Shown one piece after another: positions 1-6,756 of a DNA stretch of 7,409 nt. Location: NCBI GenBank assembly GCA_934437985.1, contig CAKSBI010000053.1, positions 1 through 7,409 on the forward strand, given 5' to 3'. A program made the translations under genes and the position numbers. Position 1 is the first letter of the stretch. Every line of letters starts with the position of its first letter. Origin of the DNA: an uncultured Lachnospiraceae bacterium (GTDB lineage Bacteria > Bacillota > Clostridia > Lachnospirales > Lachnospiraceae). Below the pieces are notes generated by a model. The model worked only from the letters and a program-made list of their open reading frames with translations, was not told the origin of the DNA and made no database searches.

Positions 1-47
1 CGTCCTTTGACGTACTCAAATGCCTCAACCCCGCATAAACACTAGGT

Positions 48-1655
48 TTATTTATCCAAGCTCTTCATTGTCGGGAAGAGCAATACATCCCTGATCGCCT
101 GTGAATCTGTAAGCAGCATAACCAGTCTGTCAATACCGTAACCAATTCCGCCTGTAGGGGGCATACCAATCTCAAGTGCATTGAGGAAGTCCTCATCCGT
201 ATGCTCTGCCTCATCATCCCCGGCAGCTGCATTGGCGTCCTGTGCTGCGAAGCGCTCACGCTGGTCAATCGGGTCATTAAGCTCTGAATAGGCATTACAC
301 ATCTCCCATGTGTTAATGAACAATTCAAAACGCTCAACCTTAGCCGGATCTGATGGCTTCTTTTTGGTAAGTGGTGATATCTCAATTGGGTGATCCATAA
401 TGAATGTAGGCTGGATAAGCTTTTCCTCGCAGAACTCCTCAAAGAAAAGATTGATAATATCGCCCTTTTTATGACGTTTCTCATACTCAACATGGTGTTC
501 ATCCGCAATCTTTTTTGCAGCCTCGTCATCGACCACTTCATCAAAATCTACCCCTGTATACTTCCTGATCGCCTCATTCATCGTCAGACGCTCAAAAGGC
601 TTACCAAGGTCAATCTCAATTCCATTGTAAGATATCTTAGTTGTACCACATACCTTTTCAGCAAGATAACGGAACATTGATTCTGTAAGTTCCATCATAC
701 CCTCATAATCTGTGTATGCCTGGTAAAGCTCCATAAGGGTAAATTCCGGATTGTGACGGGTATCTACTCCCTCATTACGGAATACACGTCCAATCTCATA
801 AACTCTCTCAAGACCGCCAACTATAAGTCTCTTAAGATATAACTCAAGGGAAATACGAAGCTTAACATCTTCATTAAGTGCATTATAGTGAGTTTCAAAT
901 GGTCTTGCTGCTGCCCCGCCTGCATTTGATACAAGCATTGGTGTCTCAACCTCCATAAAATCACGTCCTGCAAGGAAGTTACGGATCTCTTTAAGAATCT
1001 GTGAACGCTTAATGAATACTTCCTTACTATCCTCATTCATAATAAGGTCAATATATCTCTGTCTGTAACGCATATCAGTGTCTGTAAGACCATGGAACTT
1101 TTCCGGAAGTATCTGCAGGCTCTTGGACAGTAATGTAATCTCCTCCGCATGAATAGATATCTCTCCTGTCTTCGTCCTGAATACAAAACCTTTGATGCCG
1201 AATATATCACCAATATCAGACTTTTTAAATGTTGCATATGCTTCCTCACCGATTGCATCTCTTGCAACATATACCTGGATTCTTCCCTTAAGATCCTGGA
1301 TATTACAGAAAGAAGCCTTACCCATTACACGTTTAAACATCATACGTCCGGCAACGGATACACTAATCGGCTGTGCATCCATAATAGCTCTTCTTTCATT
1401 ATAATCGTTATTGATAACCTCTCTCTTGGCGGCATCATCAAGACCCTCTACATCTGGTTCCTTACGTCCGGCAAGAAGCTTTTCTTCATGCTCTGTATAT
1501 AATCTCTTCACATCATCTGAGTGATGCTCCTGATCAAACTTAGTTATAACAAATGGATCCTTACCTGCTTCAACAAGACCGGCAAGCTTCTCTCTCCTCA
1601 CCTTCAAAAGCTGGTTAATATCCTGTGTTCCCTGTTCCTTTTTCTGTTCAGCCAC
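48..1655 (-). CDS. lysS: Lysyl-tRNA synthetase, class II
   Basis: Charges tRNA-Lys with lysine using ATP, in the cytoplasm; essential for translation. The 535-residue product shows an N-terminal OB-fold anticodon-binding domain (about residues 96-185, with [15 protein letters not shown] at 102-116) followed by the class II catalytic core. Motif 1 is around 223-242 (FMEVETPML). Motif 2 is around 284-311, with the RVFRNEG and HNPEFT signatures. Motif 3 is GIGYGIDRL at 503-511, with the ATP-contacting Arg at 510. It is somewhat longer than the roughly 500 residues usual for bacterial LysRS. The extra length lies mainly in a charged segment at about 55-90, just before the OB fold. The start is a GTG at 1653-1655, preceded by AAAGGA with a 10-base gap; the nearby ATG on the same strand is out of frame. 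It lies 28 bp downstream of greA and shares its promoter. The TAA stop is at 48-50. The assignment is secure. Confidence 0.98.
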   Translation of the reverse strand: MAEQKKEQGTQDINQLLKVRREKLAGLVEAGKDPFVITKFDQEHHSDDVKRLYTEHEEKLLAGRKEPDVEGLDDAAKREVINNDYNERRAIMDAQPISVSVAGRMMFKRVMGKASFCNIQDLKGRIQVYVARDAIGEEAYATFKKSDIGDIFGIKGFVFRTKTGEISIHAEEITLLSKSLQILPEKFHGLTDTDMRYRQRYIDLIMNEDSKEVFIKRSQILKEIRNFLAGRDFMEVETPMLVSNAGGAAARPFETHYNALNEDVKLRISLELYLKRLIVGGLERVYEIGRVFRNEGVDTRHNPEFTLMELYQAYTDYEGMMELTESMFRYLAEKVCGTTKISYNGIEIDLGKPFERLTMNEAIRKYTGVDFDEVVDDEAAKKIADEHHVEYEKRHKKGDIINLFFEEFCEEKLIQPTFIMDHPIEISPLTKKKPSDPAKVERFELFINTWEMCNAYSELNDPIDQRERFAAQDANAAAGDDEAEHTDEDFLNALEIGMPPTGGIGYGIDRLVMLLTDSQAIRDVLLFPTMKSLDK

Positions 1656-1665
1656 AACAAATACA

Positions 1666-1671
1666 TCCTTT
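1666..1671 (-). promoter_or_regulatory. Ribosome binding site of lysS deciding a GTG start
   Basis: On the minus strand this reads AAAGGA, 10 bases before the GTG that opens the LysRS frame. No in-frame ATG lies nearby upstream, so GTG is the most economical start. The spacing is slightly long. Confidence 0.7.
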
Positions 1672-1683
1672 CAAATAACTTAA

Positions 1684-2169
1684 TTAATTAGACTTTCTTA
1701 TACTGACAATCTCGTAACTGAGCATCCCTGCCGGAGTCTCAACCTCAATAACCTCACCCGTCTTACGTCCTATGAGTGCCCTTCCAACAGGTGACTCGTT
1801 AGAAATCTTTCCTTTAAGTGAGTCAGCCTCTGTTGAACCAACAAGCTTGTACTCAATCTCCTCGCCGTCTTCAAGATCCTTGATTGTAACATGGCATCCT
1901 ATATTAATAGTACTTGCATCTACGTCTTCCTCAACAACAACCTCTGCATTCTTAAGTATACGCTCTATCTCATCGATCCTGGCCTCAATATGACCCTGTT
2001 CTTCCTTAGCTGCATCGTACTCAGCGTTCTCCGAAAGGTCTCCCTGTTCACGCGCTTCCTTGATCTTAGCTGCAACTTCTCTTCTTCGTACAACTTTAAG
2101 ATCATGCAGCTCCTCTTCCAATGCTTTCAAACCTTCATAAGTTAAAATATTCTTTTTCTTATCTGCCAT
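1684..2169 (-). CDS. greA: Transcription elongation factor GreA
   Basis: Binds the secondary channel of RNA polymerase and stimulates cleavage of backtracked transcripts, rescuing stalled complexes. The 161-residue product matches the usual GreA length (about 158). Residues 1-78 form the antiparallel coiled coil. At its tip is EAREQGDLSENAEYDAA (38-54), carrying the acidic pair Asp44 and Glu47 that coordinates catalytic magnesium in the family. Residues 85-161 are the FKBP-like C-terminal domain, with the signature stretch SNESPVGRALIGRKTGEV (123-140). The frame stays open upstream to an ATG at 2208, but the start at 2167-2169 (MADKKK) fits the family and has GGAGG 8 bases before it. First gene of the greA-lysS operon, under a consensus promoter. 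The assignment is secure. Confidence 0.98.
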   Translation of the reverse strand: MADKKKNILTYEGLKALEEELHDLKVVRRREVAAKIKEAREQGDLSENAEYDAAKEEQGHIEARIDEIERILKNAEVVVEEDVDASTINIGCHVTIKDLEDGEEIEYKLVGSTEADSLKGKISNESPVGRALIGRKTGEVIEVETPAGMLSYEIVSIRKSN

Positions 2170-2177
2170 TATAAAAT

Positions 2178-2182
2178 CCTCC
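2178..2182 (-). promoter_or_regulatory. Ribosome binding site of greA
   Basis: GGAGG on the minus strand, 8 bases before the ATG at 2169. It decides between the family-length start and an extended start at 2208 that would add 13 residues unlike GreA. Confidence 0.85.
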
Positions 2183-2205
2183 ATATCAACCAAGTGACTT
2201 CTTAA

Positions 2206-2218
2206 CAAAGCGACTTTG
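2206..2218 (-). other. Small hairpin in the greA leader
   Basis: A perfect 5-bp inverted repeat, CAAAG-TCG-CTTTG on the minus strand, in the predicted 5' untranslated leader between the -10 box and the ribosome binding site. No U-tract follows, so it is not a terminator. It could stabilise the transcript or have no function. Confidence 0.3.
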
Positions 2219-2234
2219 ATAAATTTACTGCAAT

Positions 2235-2263
2235 ATTATATCCCATACACCTCACCTTGTCAA
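2235..2263 (-). promoter_or_regulatory. Consensus sigma-A promoter of greA-lysS
   Basis: Read on the minus strand: TTGACA (2263-2258), a 17-base spacer, then TATAAT (2240-2235). Both hexamers match the housekeeping consensus exactly at ideal spacing. Transcription should begin near 2228, giving a leader of about 59 bases before the greA start. This fits strong, largely constitutive expression of greA and lysS. Confidence 0.9.
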
Positions 2264-2375
2264 ACGCATTACATAATATTCACAGCATAATTTTTAACTA
2301 TTCCCCACACGCTCCGCCCATATGTACATTTCCATCCTCCTGATACATTTCTGCCACATTCTGCTGATACCATTA
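2264..2375. other. Divergent intergenic core, no gene seen
   Basis: Together with the flanking promoters this is the 267-bp gap between greA and the divergent beta-helix gene. I see no plausible ORF with a ribosome binding site, no tRNA-like fold and no obvious operator dyad. The middle is pyrimidine-rich on the plus strand (around 2301-2345). Confidence 0.5.
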
Positions 2376-2404
2376 TTGCATTCGTTATTTTTATACAATA
2401 TAAT
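2376..2404 (+). promoter_or_regulatory. Probable promoter of the beta-helix gene
   Basis: TTGCAT (2376-2381), a 17-base spacer, then a perfect TATAAT (2399-2404). The -10 and spacing are ideal. The -35 matches the consensus at only three of six positions, so basal strength should be moderate and an activator could matter. A second possible -10, TACAAT, sits at 2394-2399. The predicted start is near 2411, giving a short leader of about 26 bases. Confidence 0.65.
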
Positions 2405-2426
2405 ATGAAAAGACACTATGCGAAAG

Positions 2427-2431
2427 GGAGG
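2427..2431 (+). promoter_or_regulatory. Ribosome binding site of the beta-helix gene
   Basis: GGAGG within AAAGGGAGG, 5 bases before the ATG at 2437. Nearby ATGs at 2405 and 2418 are out of frame, so the start at 2437 is well fixed. Confidence 0.85.
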
Positions 2432-2436
2432 TTCTT

Positions 2437-5088
2437 ATGTTTACCAGTTCAAAAAAATTAAAGAGGTTATTAGTCGCTGTATGTGCCTGTACACTTATTA
2501 TAACGGGTGGGATGGCACTTAACACGAAGGCGGCGCAGGCAAAGGGCACTTACACCGTTAAGGTCAAGACCCGCCCATGCAACAAAAGCTACACGAAGCT
2601 TAAGACGTACAATAAAAAAACAAAGCAGTACTATATGCTGCGCTCATATCTTGAGAAGCTCGAAAAGGACGGTGGTGGTACGCTTACAATAAAAAAAGGT
2701 ACATATAACATTCCATGTACACTGTATGTCCCTTCCAATGTTACGATTAAGTTAAAAAGTGGTGCAATACTTAAAAAGACAGCTAAGACAGGCAGTAAAA
2801 AGCTAAAAGCAGGAACGTCCGTTTTAGAGCTTGTCCCACCATCCAGGTCAGCTAAAAAAGCCGGGGTCAAAAAATATGCCGGTTCTAAAAATGTAACTAT
2901 ATCCGGTTCAGGCAAGGCAGCCATTAACATATCAGGTGCTGCCGGAAGCGCAGGTATTGCAGTCGGACATGCAAAGAATATCACTATTTCCGGAATTACA
3001 TTTAAGGGTATGAAAGATGACTCTTATATCAATATTGCTGCGTCAAAGAAGGTATCCGTAACAGGCTGTAAGTTCCGGAAGAGCAAAGCAGCAGCCACAC
3101 CTATAAGTAATTATGCCATAAGCCTTGAAGTACCTGATGCCGCAACCAAGTCATTTAATTATACCTGGAGTAAGAATGACCGCACTGTTAATACCAATAT
3201 TAAAATTACCAAAAATACATTTTCAGGGCTTGTATCTGCAATTGGAAGTAATAAGTACACAGCTTCCGCATACCAGACCGGTATCAATATTACTAATAAT
3301 AAGTTCACATCAATAAGCAGTAATGTCATCAGGGTACTCAACTGGAAAGATGCCAGTATTAACAACAATACATTTTCTGATGTTGCGGGTGGTGCCGGTA
3401 CTGCATGCGGCATACTGATGAGTGGTGCCGTTAATCCGCTTGTTACAGCCAACAGCTTCAACCTTGTACCTGTACCGGTCAAGCTTGTTCCTGCAAGTAA
3501 CACAGGTGCCGGGGCGTCTTATGCCGCAACATATAACACACTTACAAGCGCATTTATAACAGGGCTTGAGAACAACAATGTTGTAAACGCACAGGTTTAC
3601 TATGTAATTAATCAGACAACCAGTAGTGAATCAAGTGTGCAGCGGCTTGCATACTTTATGGATTACACAACAAAAAACTATGTTATAACAGCTGGCAGCA
3701 ACCCATATCACGACTACTATACCGACGACAAATGGTACAACCAGTATACCAAAGATTATTATGTATTCAGATCATATTTTGAACAGCTTGAACGTGTAGG
3801 AGGCGGTACCCTTACTGTACAATCAGGAACTTATACGATTACTAATACATTGTATGTTCCGTCAAATGTTACCGTAAACTTCCAGCATGGCGTATTACTC
3901 CAGAAAGGAACTTACACCGGATTTGACTCAACCGTACTTGCCCCTTCACTTTCACTGTTCCAGTTTGTAGCACCATCACTTTCAACTACTACTGCAACTG
4001 TTGGTGCCTACAATGGCTCACATGACATATCATTTATCGGACAGGGTACAGTCACATTCAATCTCCTGTTCTATAGTAACTGTAACGGAATTGTAATGGG
4101 ACACAATAAGAATATTCTTATTCAGGGAATTAACTTTAACAACTACAAGGGACATCATTTTATAGAGCTTGATGCTTCACAAAATGTTACAATTCAGGGA
4201 TGTACTTTCCATGGAAGCAGCTTCACCGGAGAATCTGATAATTACAAAGAAGCCATTAACATTGACATTCCTGATAAGAATACCGGAGGCTTCAATGTAA
4301 ACTGGACCAATTATGACAGAACAGCCAATGATAATATTGTTATCAGGAATAATACGTTCTTCAATGTCCTCCGTGCGATTGGAACACATAAGTATTCTGT
4401 AGGCTTTGACAATACAACCCAGATATACCATACCAATGTCCAGATACTGGATAATACAATTACCAATACACAGAGCCAGGCAATCCGTGCCATGAACTGG
4501 AAAGACTGTATAATCAAGGGCAATAAAATCAAGAATGTAGCTAATGGAAATAAGGCGGCATTTTATATGAGCGGTGTAGTCAATCCTACAATTACACTTA
4601 ACACAATTGACACAGCATACCGTCCAATAACACTTAGCTCAGCAGACGCTTCAAATTCAAAGACTGCAGATAAAGCTTATCCGCCAACCCACACAATTCT
4701 TGATTCCAATGCTGAAAACGGCGTAAATATCACTGCAATGCTTAATAATGATCTGATTGATATGACCAATGCCAACCAGATTGTATTCTATGTTGGTGGA
4801 AAAGATAAAGCTACCAGTACAGAGGTTAAAAAGTATAATTATTCAGCTGAACACATAAGATATACCCATCCAACTGCTACGCCTAAACCTACGAATACAC
4901 CAACTGCTACACCTGAGGTTACACATGAACCTACAGCAACCCCGGATGTAACAGCTACACCATCACCTTCTGCTTCACCTGACCCAGCCAATGTGCCATC
5001 TGATACAGAAACAGCCAATAATACAGAAACCCACGATAATTCAGAAGTACTTTCAGGTACAGACACGCCTATAGCAGATAACCAATAA
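2437..5088 (+). CDS. Secreted tandem right-handed beta-helix protein
   Basis: Predicted exported protein of 883 residues; substrate unknown. A Sec signal peptide is clear: basic KKLKR at 6-10, a hydrophobic core at about 11-28, and a likely cleavage after AQA at 35. Two homologous domains follow, about 41-405 and 411-805. Matching landmarks are YYMLRSYLEKLE (65-76) with YYVFRSYFEQLE (441-452), GGGTLT (79-84) with GGGTLT (455-460), LYVPSNVT (96-103) with LYVPSNVT (472-479), and LNWKD (301-305) with MNWKD (686-690). Repeated NVTI / NNTF rungs are typical of parallel beta-helix proteins of the pectate-lyase-like fold, which often bind or cleave polysaccharides. Residues 809-883 form a Thr-Pro rich tail that turns acidic. 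There is no LPXTG motif, transmembrane segment or SLH domain. The first domain is very lysine-rich and the second is not. The gene stands alone with its own promoter. Fold and export are confident; enzymatic activity is not established. Confidence 0.9.
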   Translation: MFTSSKKLKRLLVAVCACTLIITGGMALNTKAAQAKGTYTVKVKTRPCNKSYTKLKTYNKKTKQYYMLRSYLEKLEKDGGGTLTIKKGTYNIPCTLYVPSNVTIKLKSGAILKKTAKTGSKKLKAGTSVLELVPPSRSAKKAGVKKYAGSKNVTISGSGKAAINISGAAGSAGIAVGHAKNITISGITFKGMKDDSYINIAASKKVSVTGCKFRKSKAAATPISNYAISLEVPDAATKSFNYTWSKNDRTVNTNIKITKNTFSGLVSAIGSNKYTASAYQTGINITNNKFTSISSNVIRVLNWKDASINNNTFSDVAGGAGTACGILMSGAVNPLVTANSFNLVPVPVKLVPASNTGAGASYAATYNTLTSAFITGLENNNVVNAQVYYVINQTTSSESSVQRLAYFMDYTTKNYVITAGSNPYHDYYTDDKWYNQYTKDYYVFRSYFEQLERVGGGTLTVQSGTYTITNTLYVPSNVTVNFQHGVLLQKGTYTGFDSTVLAPSLSLFQFVAPSLSTTTATVGAYNGSHDISFIGQGTVTFNLLFYSNCNGIVMGHNKNILIQGINFNNYKGHHFIELDASQNVTIQGCTFHGSSFTGESDNYKEAINIDIPDKNTGGFNVNWTNYDRTANDNIVIRNNTFFNVLRAIGTHKYSVGFDNTTQIYHTNVQILDNTITNTQSQAIRAMNWKDCIIKGNKIKNVANGNKAAFYMSGVVNPTITLNTIDTAYRPITLSSADASNSKTADKAYPPTHTILDSNAENGVNITAMLNNDLIDMTNANQIVFYVGGKDKATSTEVKKYNYSAEHIRYTHPTATPKPTNTPTATPEVTHEPTATPDVTATPSPSASPDPANVPSDTETANNTETHDNSEVLSGTDTPIADNQ
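2557..3651 (+). repeat. Beta-helix domain copy 1 (protein-level tandem repeat)
   Basis: Codes for about residues 41-405. It aligns along its whole length with the second copy, but only at protein level; the DNA has diverged too far for a nucleotide repeat, so the duplication is old. By my count the first 180 residues (41-220) hold 34 lysines. It is two residues shorter than copy 2 at 226-227, where copy 2 has an extra Lys-Glu. Boundaries are approximate. Confidence 0.8.
3667..4851 (+). repeat. Beta-helix domain copy 2 (protein-level tandem repeat)
   Basis: Codes for about residues 411-805. Landmarks are shifted by 376 residues near the start and 385 by the NWKD motif, so small indels separate the copies. 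The segment matching the lysine-rich part of copy 1 (417-600) has only five lysines. The polar stretch YKEAINIDIPD (603-613) and GTHKY (649-653) looks better preserved here than in copy 1. Confidence 0.8.
4861..5085 (+). repeat. Thr-Pro rich low-complexity tail
   Basis: Codes for residues 809-883. PTATP-like units recur at 812-816, 822-826 and 832-836, then the tail passes into an Asp/Glu/Asn/Thr-rich end with a single lysine. Such linkers usually join an extracellular domain to another module or to the wall, but nothing recognisable follows before the TAA at 5086. Confidence 0.8.
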
Positions 5089-5140
5089 TTTCAAAGATTT
5101 GAGCTACAACCAAAAGGGGCTGTAAAATAGGTTTCTGAAA

Positions 5141-5182
5141 AAGAAGCGCTAGTTCCGGCAGATGCCGGTTCTAGCGCTTCTT
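5141..5182 (-). terminator. Strong hairpin terminator between convergent genes
   Basis: A 42-base imperfect palindrome: 12-bp outer arms (AAGAAGCGCTAG with CTAGCGCTTCTT), a symmetric TT/TT internal loop, a 5-bp inner stem (CCGGC with GCCGG) and an AGAT loop. On the minus strand the stem runs into TTCTTTTTC, a good U-tract, so it best fits a rho-independent terminator for the polymerase operon, which ends 60 bases before it. On the plus strand the trailing sequence (CTTCTTCACTT) is a poorer tract, but the stem could also end the beta-helix transcript. Confidence 0.8.
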
Positions 5183-5241
5183 CACTTGGATATTCTTGCT
5201 TTTTATAAAATTGCCACTGTTTTATGTAAAAAACGGTACAC

Positions 5242-6756
5242 TTAATAAGCCTTATGTCCCCCTATCTGTGAGTTACGTTTTACCGTTGTAGCACCCTCTT
5301 TGAGATTCATACCCTTGAGGATTGCATTCTTACCATATTTTTTATGGATATCAAGAACAGCCTCCTGCATGCTTCTTTCACGCTTAAGTTCCTCTTTTTC
5401 CTCTTCATGTGCTTTCTCAACCGCCTTATAATCCATGAACAGATTAAGCTGTTCATACTGTCCCGAAGCCGATACATTATTTTCCGGGATAACGTGGTTA
5501 GCGGCAACCGTCACTCTCCTTACTGATAAAGCCCGGTTAACTATCCCGTCAAATAATTCCAGCGTAGATTTCATTATCTGCTTCGTTGAAGAAGTATACC
5601 CCGGAAGATTAGCAGTTCCGTGCGCATGCTTCGGAACATTTCTTCCGTAACGGTCAGTTGTAACCGGACCCTTATACTTCTTTTTTATATCAGGGTCAGA
5701 AAGGTTCTCTATATCATAACCAATAGTAAGTACTATCTGATCTGTAACAATCCGTTTGTCCACCATGTCAAGCACAAGAAGGTCTGTCATCTCCTGAACG
5801 ATAAGTCTCGCCTTGTCAAAGCTGTATGGTTCTGCCAGCACCTGGCCTGAACTCAGGCTGTTATTAGCAGGTTTATACGACTTAACTGCTTCTATTGTAC
5901 ATGGTTCATATCCCCACGCATGGTCTATAAGAAGCTCCGCATTAACGCCAAACATCTTATATAATAAAGCTTCATTATAATAGTCCCCTTCTTTTCCAAG
6001 CGAACATCTTGCTACATCGCCCATAGTATACATACCATATTTTTCAAGTCTGTCAGCATATCCCCTGCCAACACGCCAGAAATCCGTAATCGGCGTATGC
6101 GACCACAAAAGCTTCCTGTATGACATTTCATCAAGTTCCGCAATGCGAACCCCATTTTCATCCGGCGGCATATGCTTTGCAACTATGTCCATAGCCACCT
6201 TACACAGATACAGATTGGTTCCTATCCCTACAGTAGCCGTTATTCCCGTCTCGTCATTAACATCCTTAATGATCATCATGGCAAGCTCACGTGGCTTAAG
6301 ATTATATATACCTGTATATGGGTCTGTGTCAATAAATACCTCATCAATAGAGTATACGTGCATATCCTCCGGTGCAATATACTTAAGATATATATTATAA
6401 ATCTGTGTACTGACCTCCACATAACGTGCCATCCTCGGAGGTGCAACAATATAATCCACTGCCATATCGGGAGACTGCTGCAAGATACCGTCATCTGAAG
6501 AACTTCCCGAAAATCTTCCACCGGGCGCACCAGACCTGCGTTCAGCGTTAACCTCATTTATTCTCTGAACCACTTCAAACAGCCTTGCCCTTCCGGATAT
6601 TCCATACTTCTTAAGTGAGGGTGATACAGCCAGGCATATTGTCTTCTCCGTACGGCCTGCATCCGCTACAACAAGATTAGTCGTAAGTGCATCAAGCTTC
6701 CTGTCCACACATTCAACCGATGCATAAAAAGATTTTAAATCAATAGCTATATACAT
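5242..6756 (-). CDS. Y-family translesion DNA polymerase (UmuC/UvrX-like)
   Basis: Low-fidelity polymerase that copies past damaged bases. The 504-residue product has a complete Y-family centre: Asp6 in the N-terminal IDLKSFYASVE (5-15), Asp138-Glu139 in YSIDEVFID (135-143), and Tyr11 at the steric-gate position. The finger segment CLAVSPSLKKYGISGRARLFE lies at 41-61. A Ser/Gly-rich stretch (74-90) precedes VDYIVAPPRMARY, as in the Gram-positive UmuC/UvrX-like branch rather than in DinB. Helix-hairpin-helix elements lie at about 214-252 and the little finger at about 295-430. QLNLF (436-440) is a near-consensus beta-clamp-binding motif. A charged helical extension follows (441-504), ending in GGHKAY. 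The start ATG overlaps the TAA of the upstream deacylase gene by one base, implying translational coupling. Often annotated simply as DNA repair protein or DNA polymerase IV. Class is secure; the exact subfamily name is less so. Confidence 0.95.
   Translation of the reverse strand: MYIAIDLKSFYASVECVDRKLDALTTNLVVADAGRTEKTICLAVSPSLKKYGISGRARLFEVVQRINEVNAERRSGAPGGRFSGSSSDDGILQQSPDMAVDYIVAPPRMARYVEVSTQIYNIYLKYIAPEDMHVYSIDEVFIDTDPYTGIYNLKPRELAMMIIKDVNDETGITATVGIGTNLYLCKVAMDIVAKHMPPDENGVRIAELDEMSYRKLLWSHTPITDFWRVGRGYADRLEKYGMYTMGDVARCSLGKEGDYYNEALLYKMFGVNAELLIDHAWGYEPCTIEAVKSYKPANNSLSSGQVLAEPYSFDKARLIVQEMTDLLVLDMVDKRIVTDQIVLTIGYDIENLSDPDIKKKYKGPVTTDRYGRNVPKHAHGTANLPGYTSSTKQIMKSTLELFDGIVNRALSVRRVTVAANHVIPENNVSASGQYEQLNLFMDYKAVEKAHEEEKEELKRERSMQEAVLDIHKKYGKNAILKGMNLKEGATTVKRNSQIGGHKAY

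Noticed and set aside
390..1502. Plus-strand open frames of 70-117 codons opposite lysS
   Set aside because: They have no ribosome binding sites, no recognisable domains, and lie wholly inside a certain minus-strand gene; they are antisense shadows.
2170..2208. Longer GreA start at 2208
   Set aside because: The extra 13 residues are not GreA-like and the GGAGG sits just before the ATG at 2169.
2470..2496. Lipobox in the beta-helix signal peptide (Cys16 or Cys18)
   Set aside because: The residue before Cys16 is Val, and the positions around Cys18 do not fit the L-[AS]-[GA]-C pattern; the hydrophobic core also continues past both cysteines to an AQA cleavage site.
2631..3503. Two 117- and 114-codon minus-strand frames within the beta-helix gene
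   Set aside because: Their composition mirrors the Thr/Ser/Asn-rich coding strand, no start signals are seen, and the plus frame is clearly the real gene.
5201..5230. AT-rich inverted repeat ATAAAA...TTTTAT between the palindrome and the polymerase stop
   Set aside because: The stem is weak, all A-T, with a long loop; it could arise by chance in low-GC spacer and is overshadowed by the 5141-5182 hairpin.
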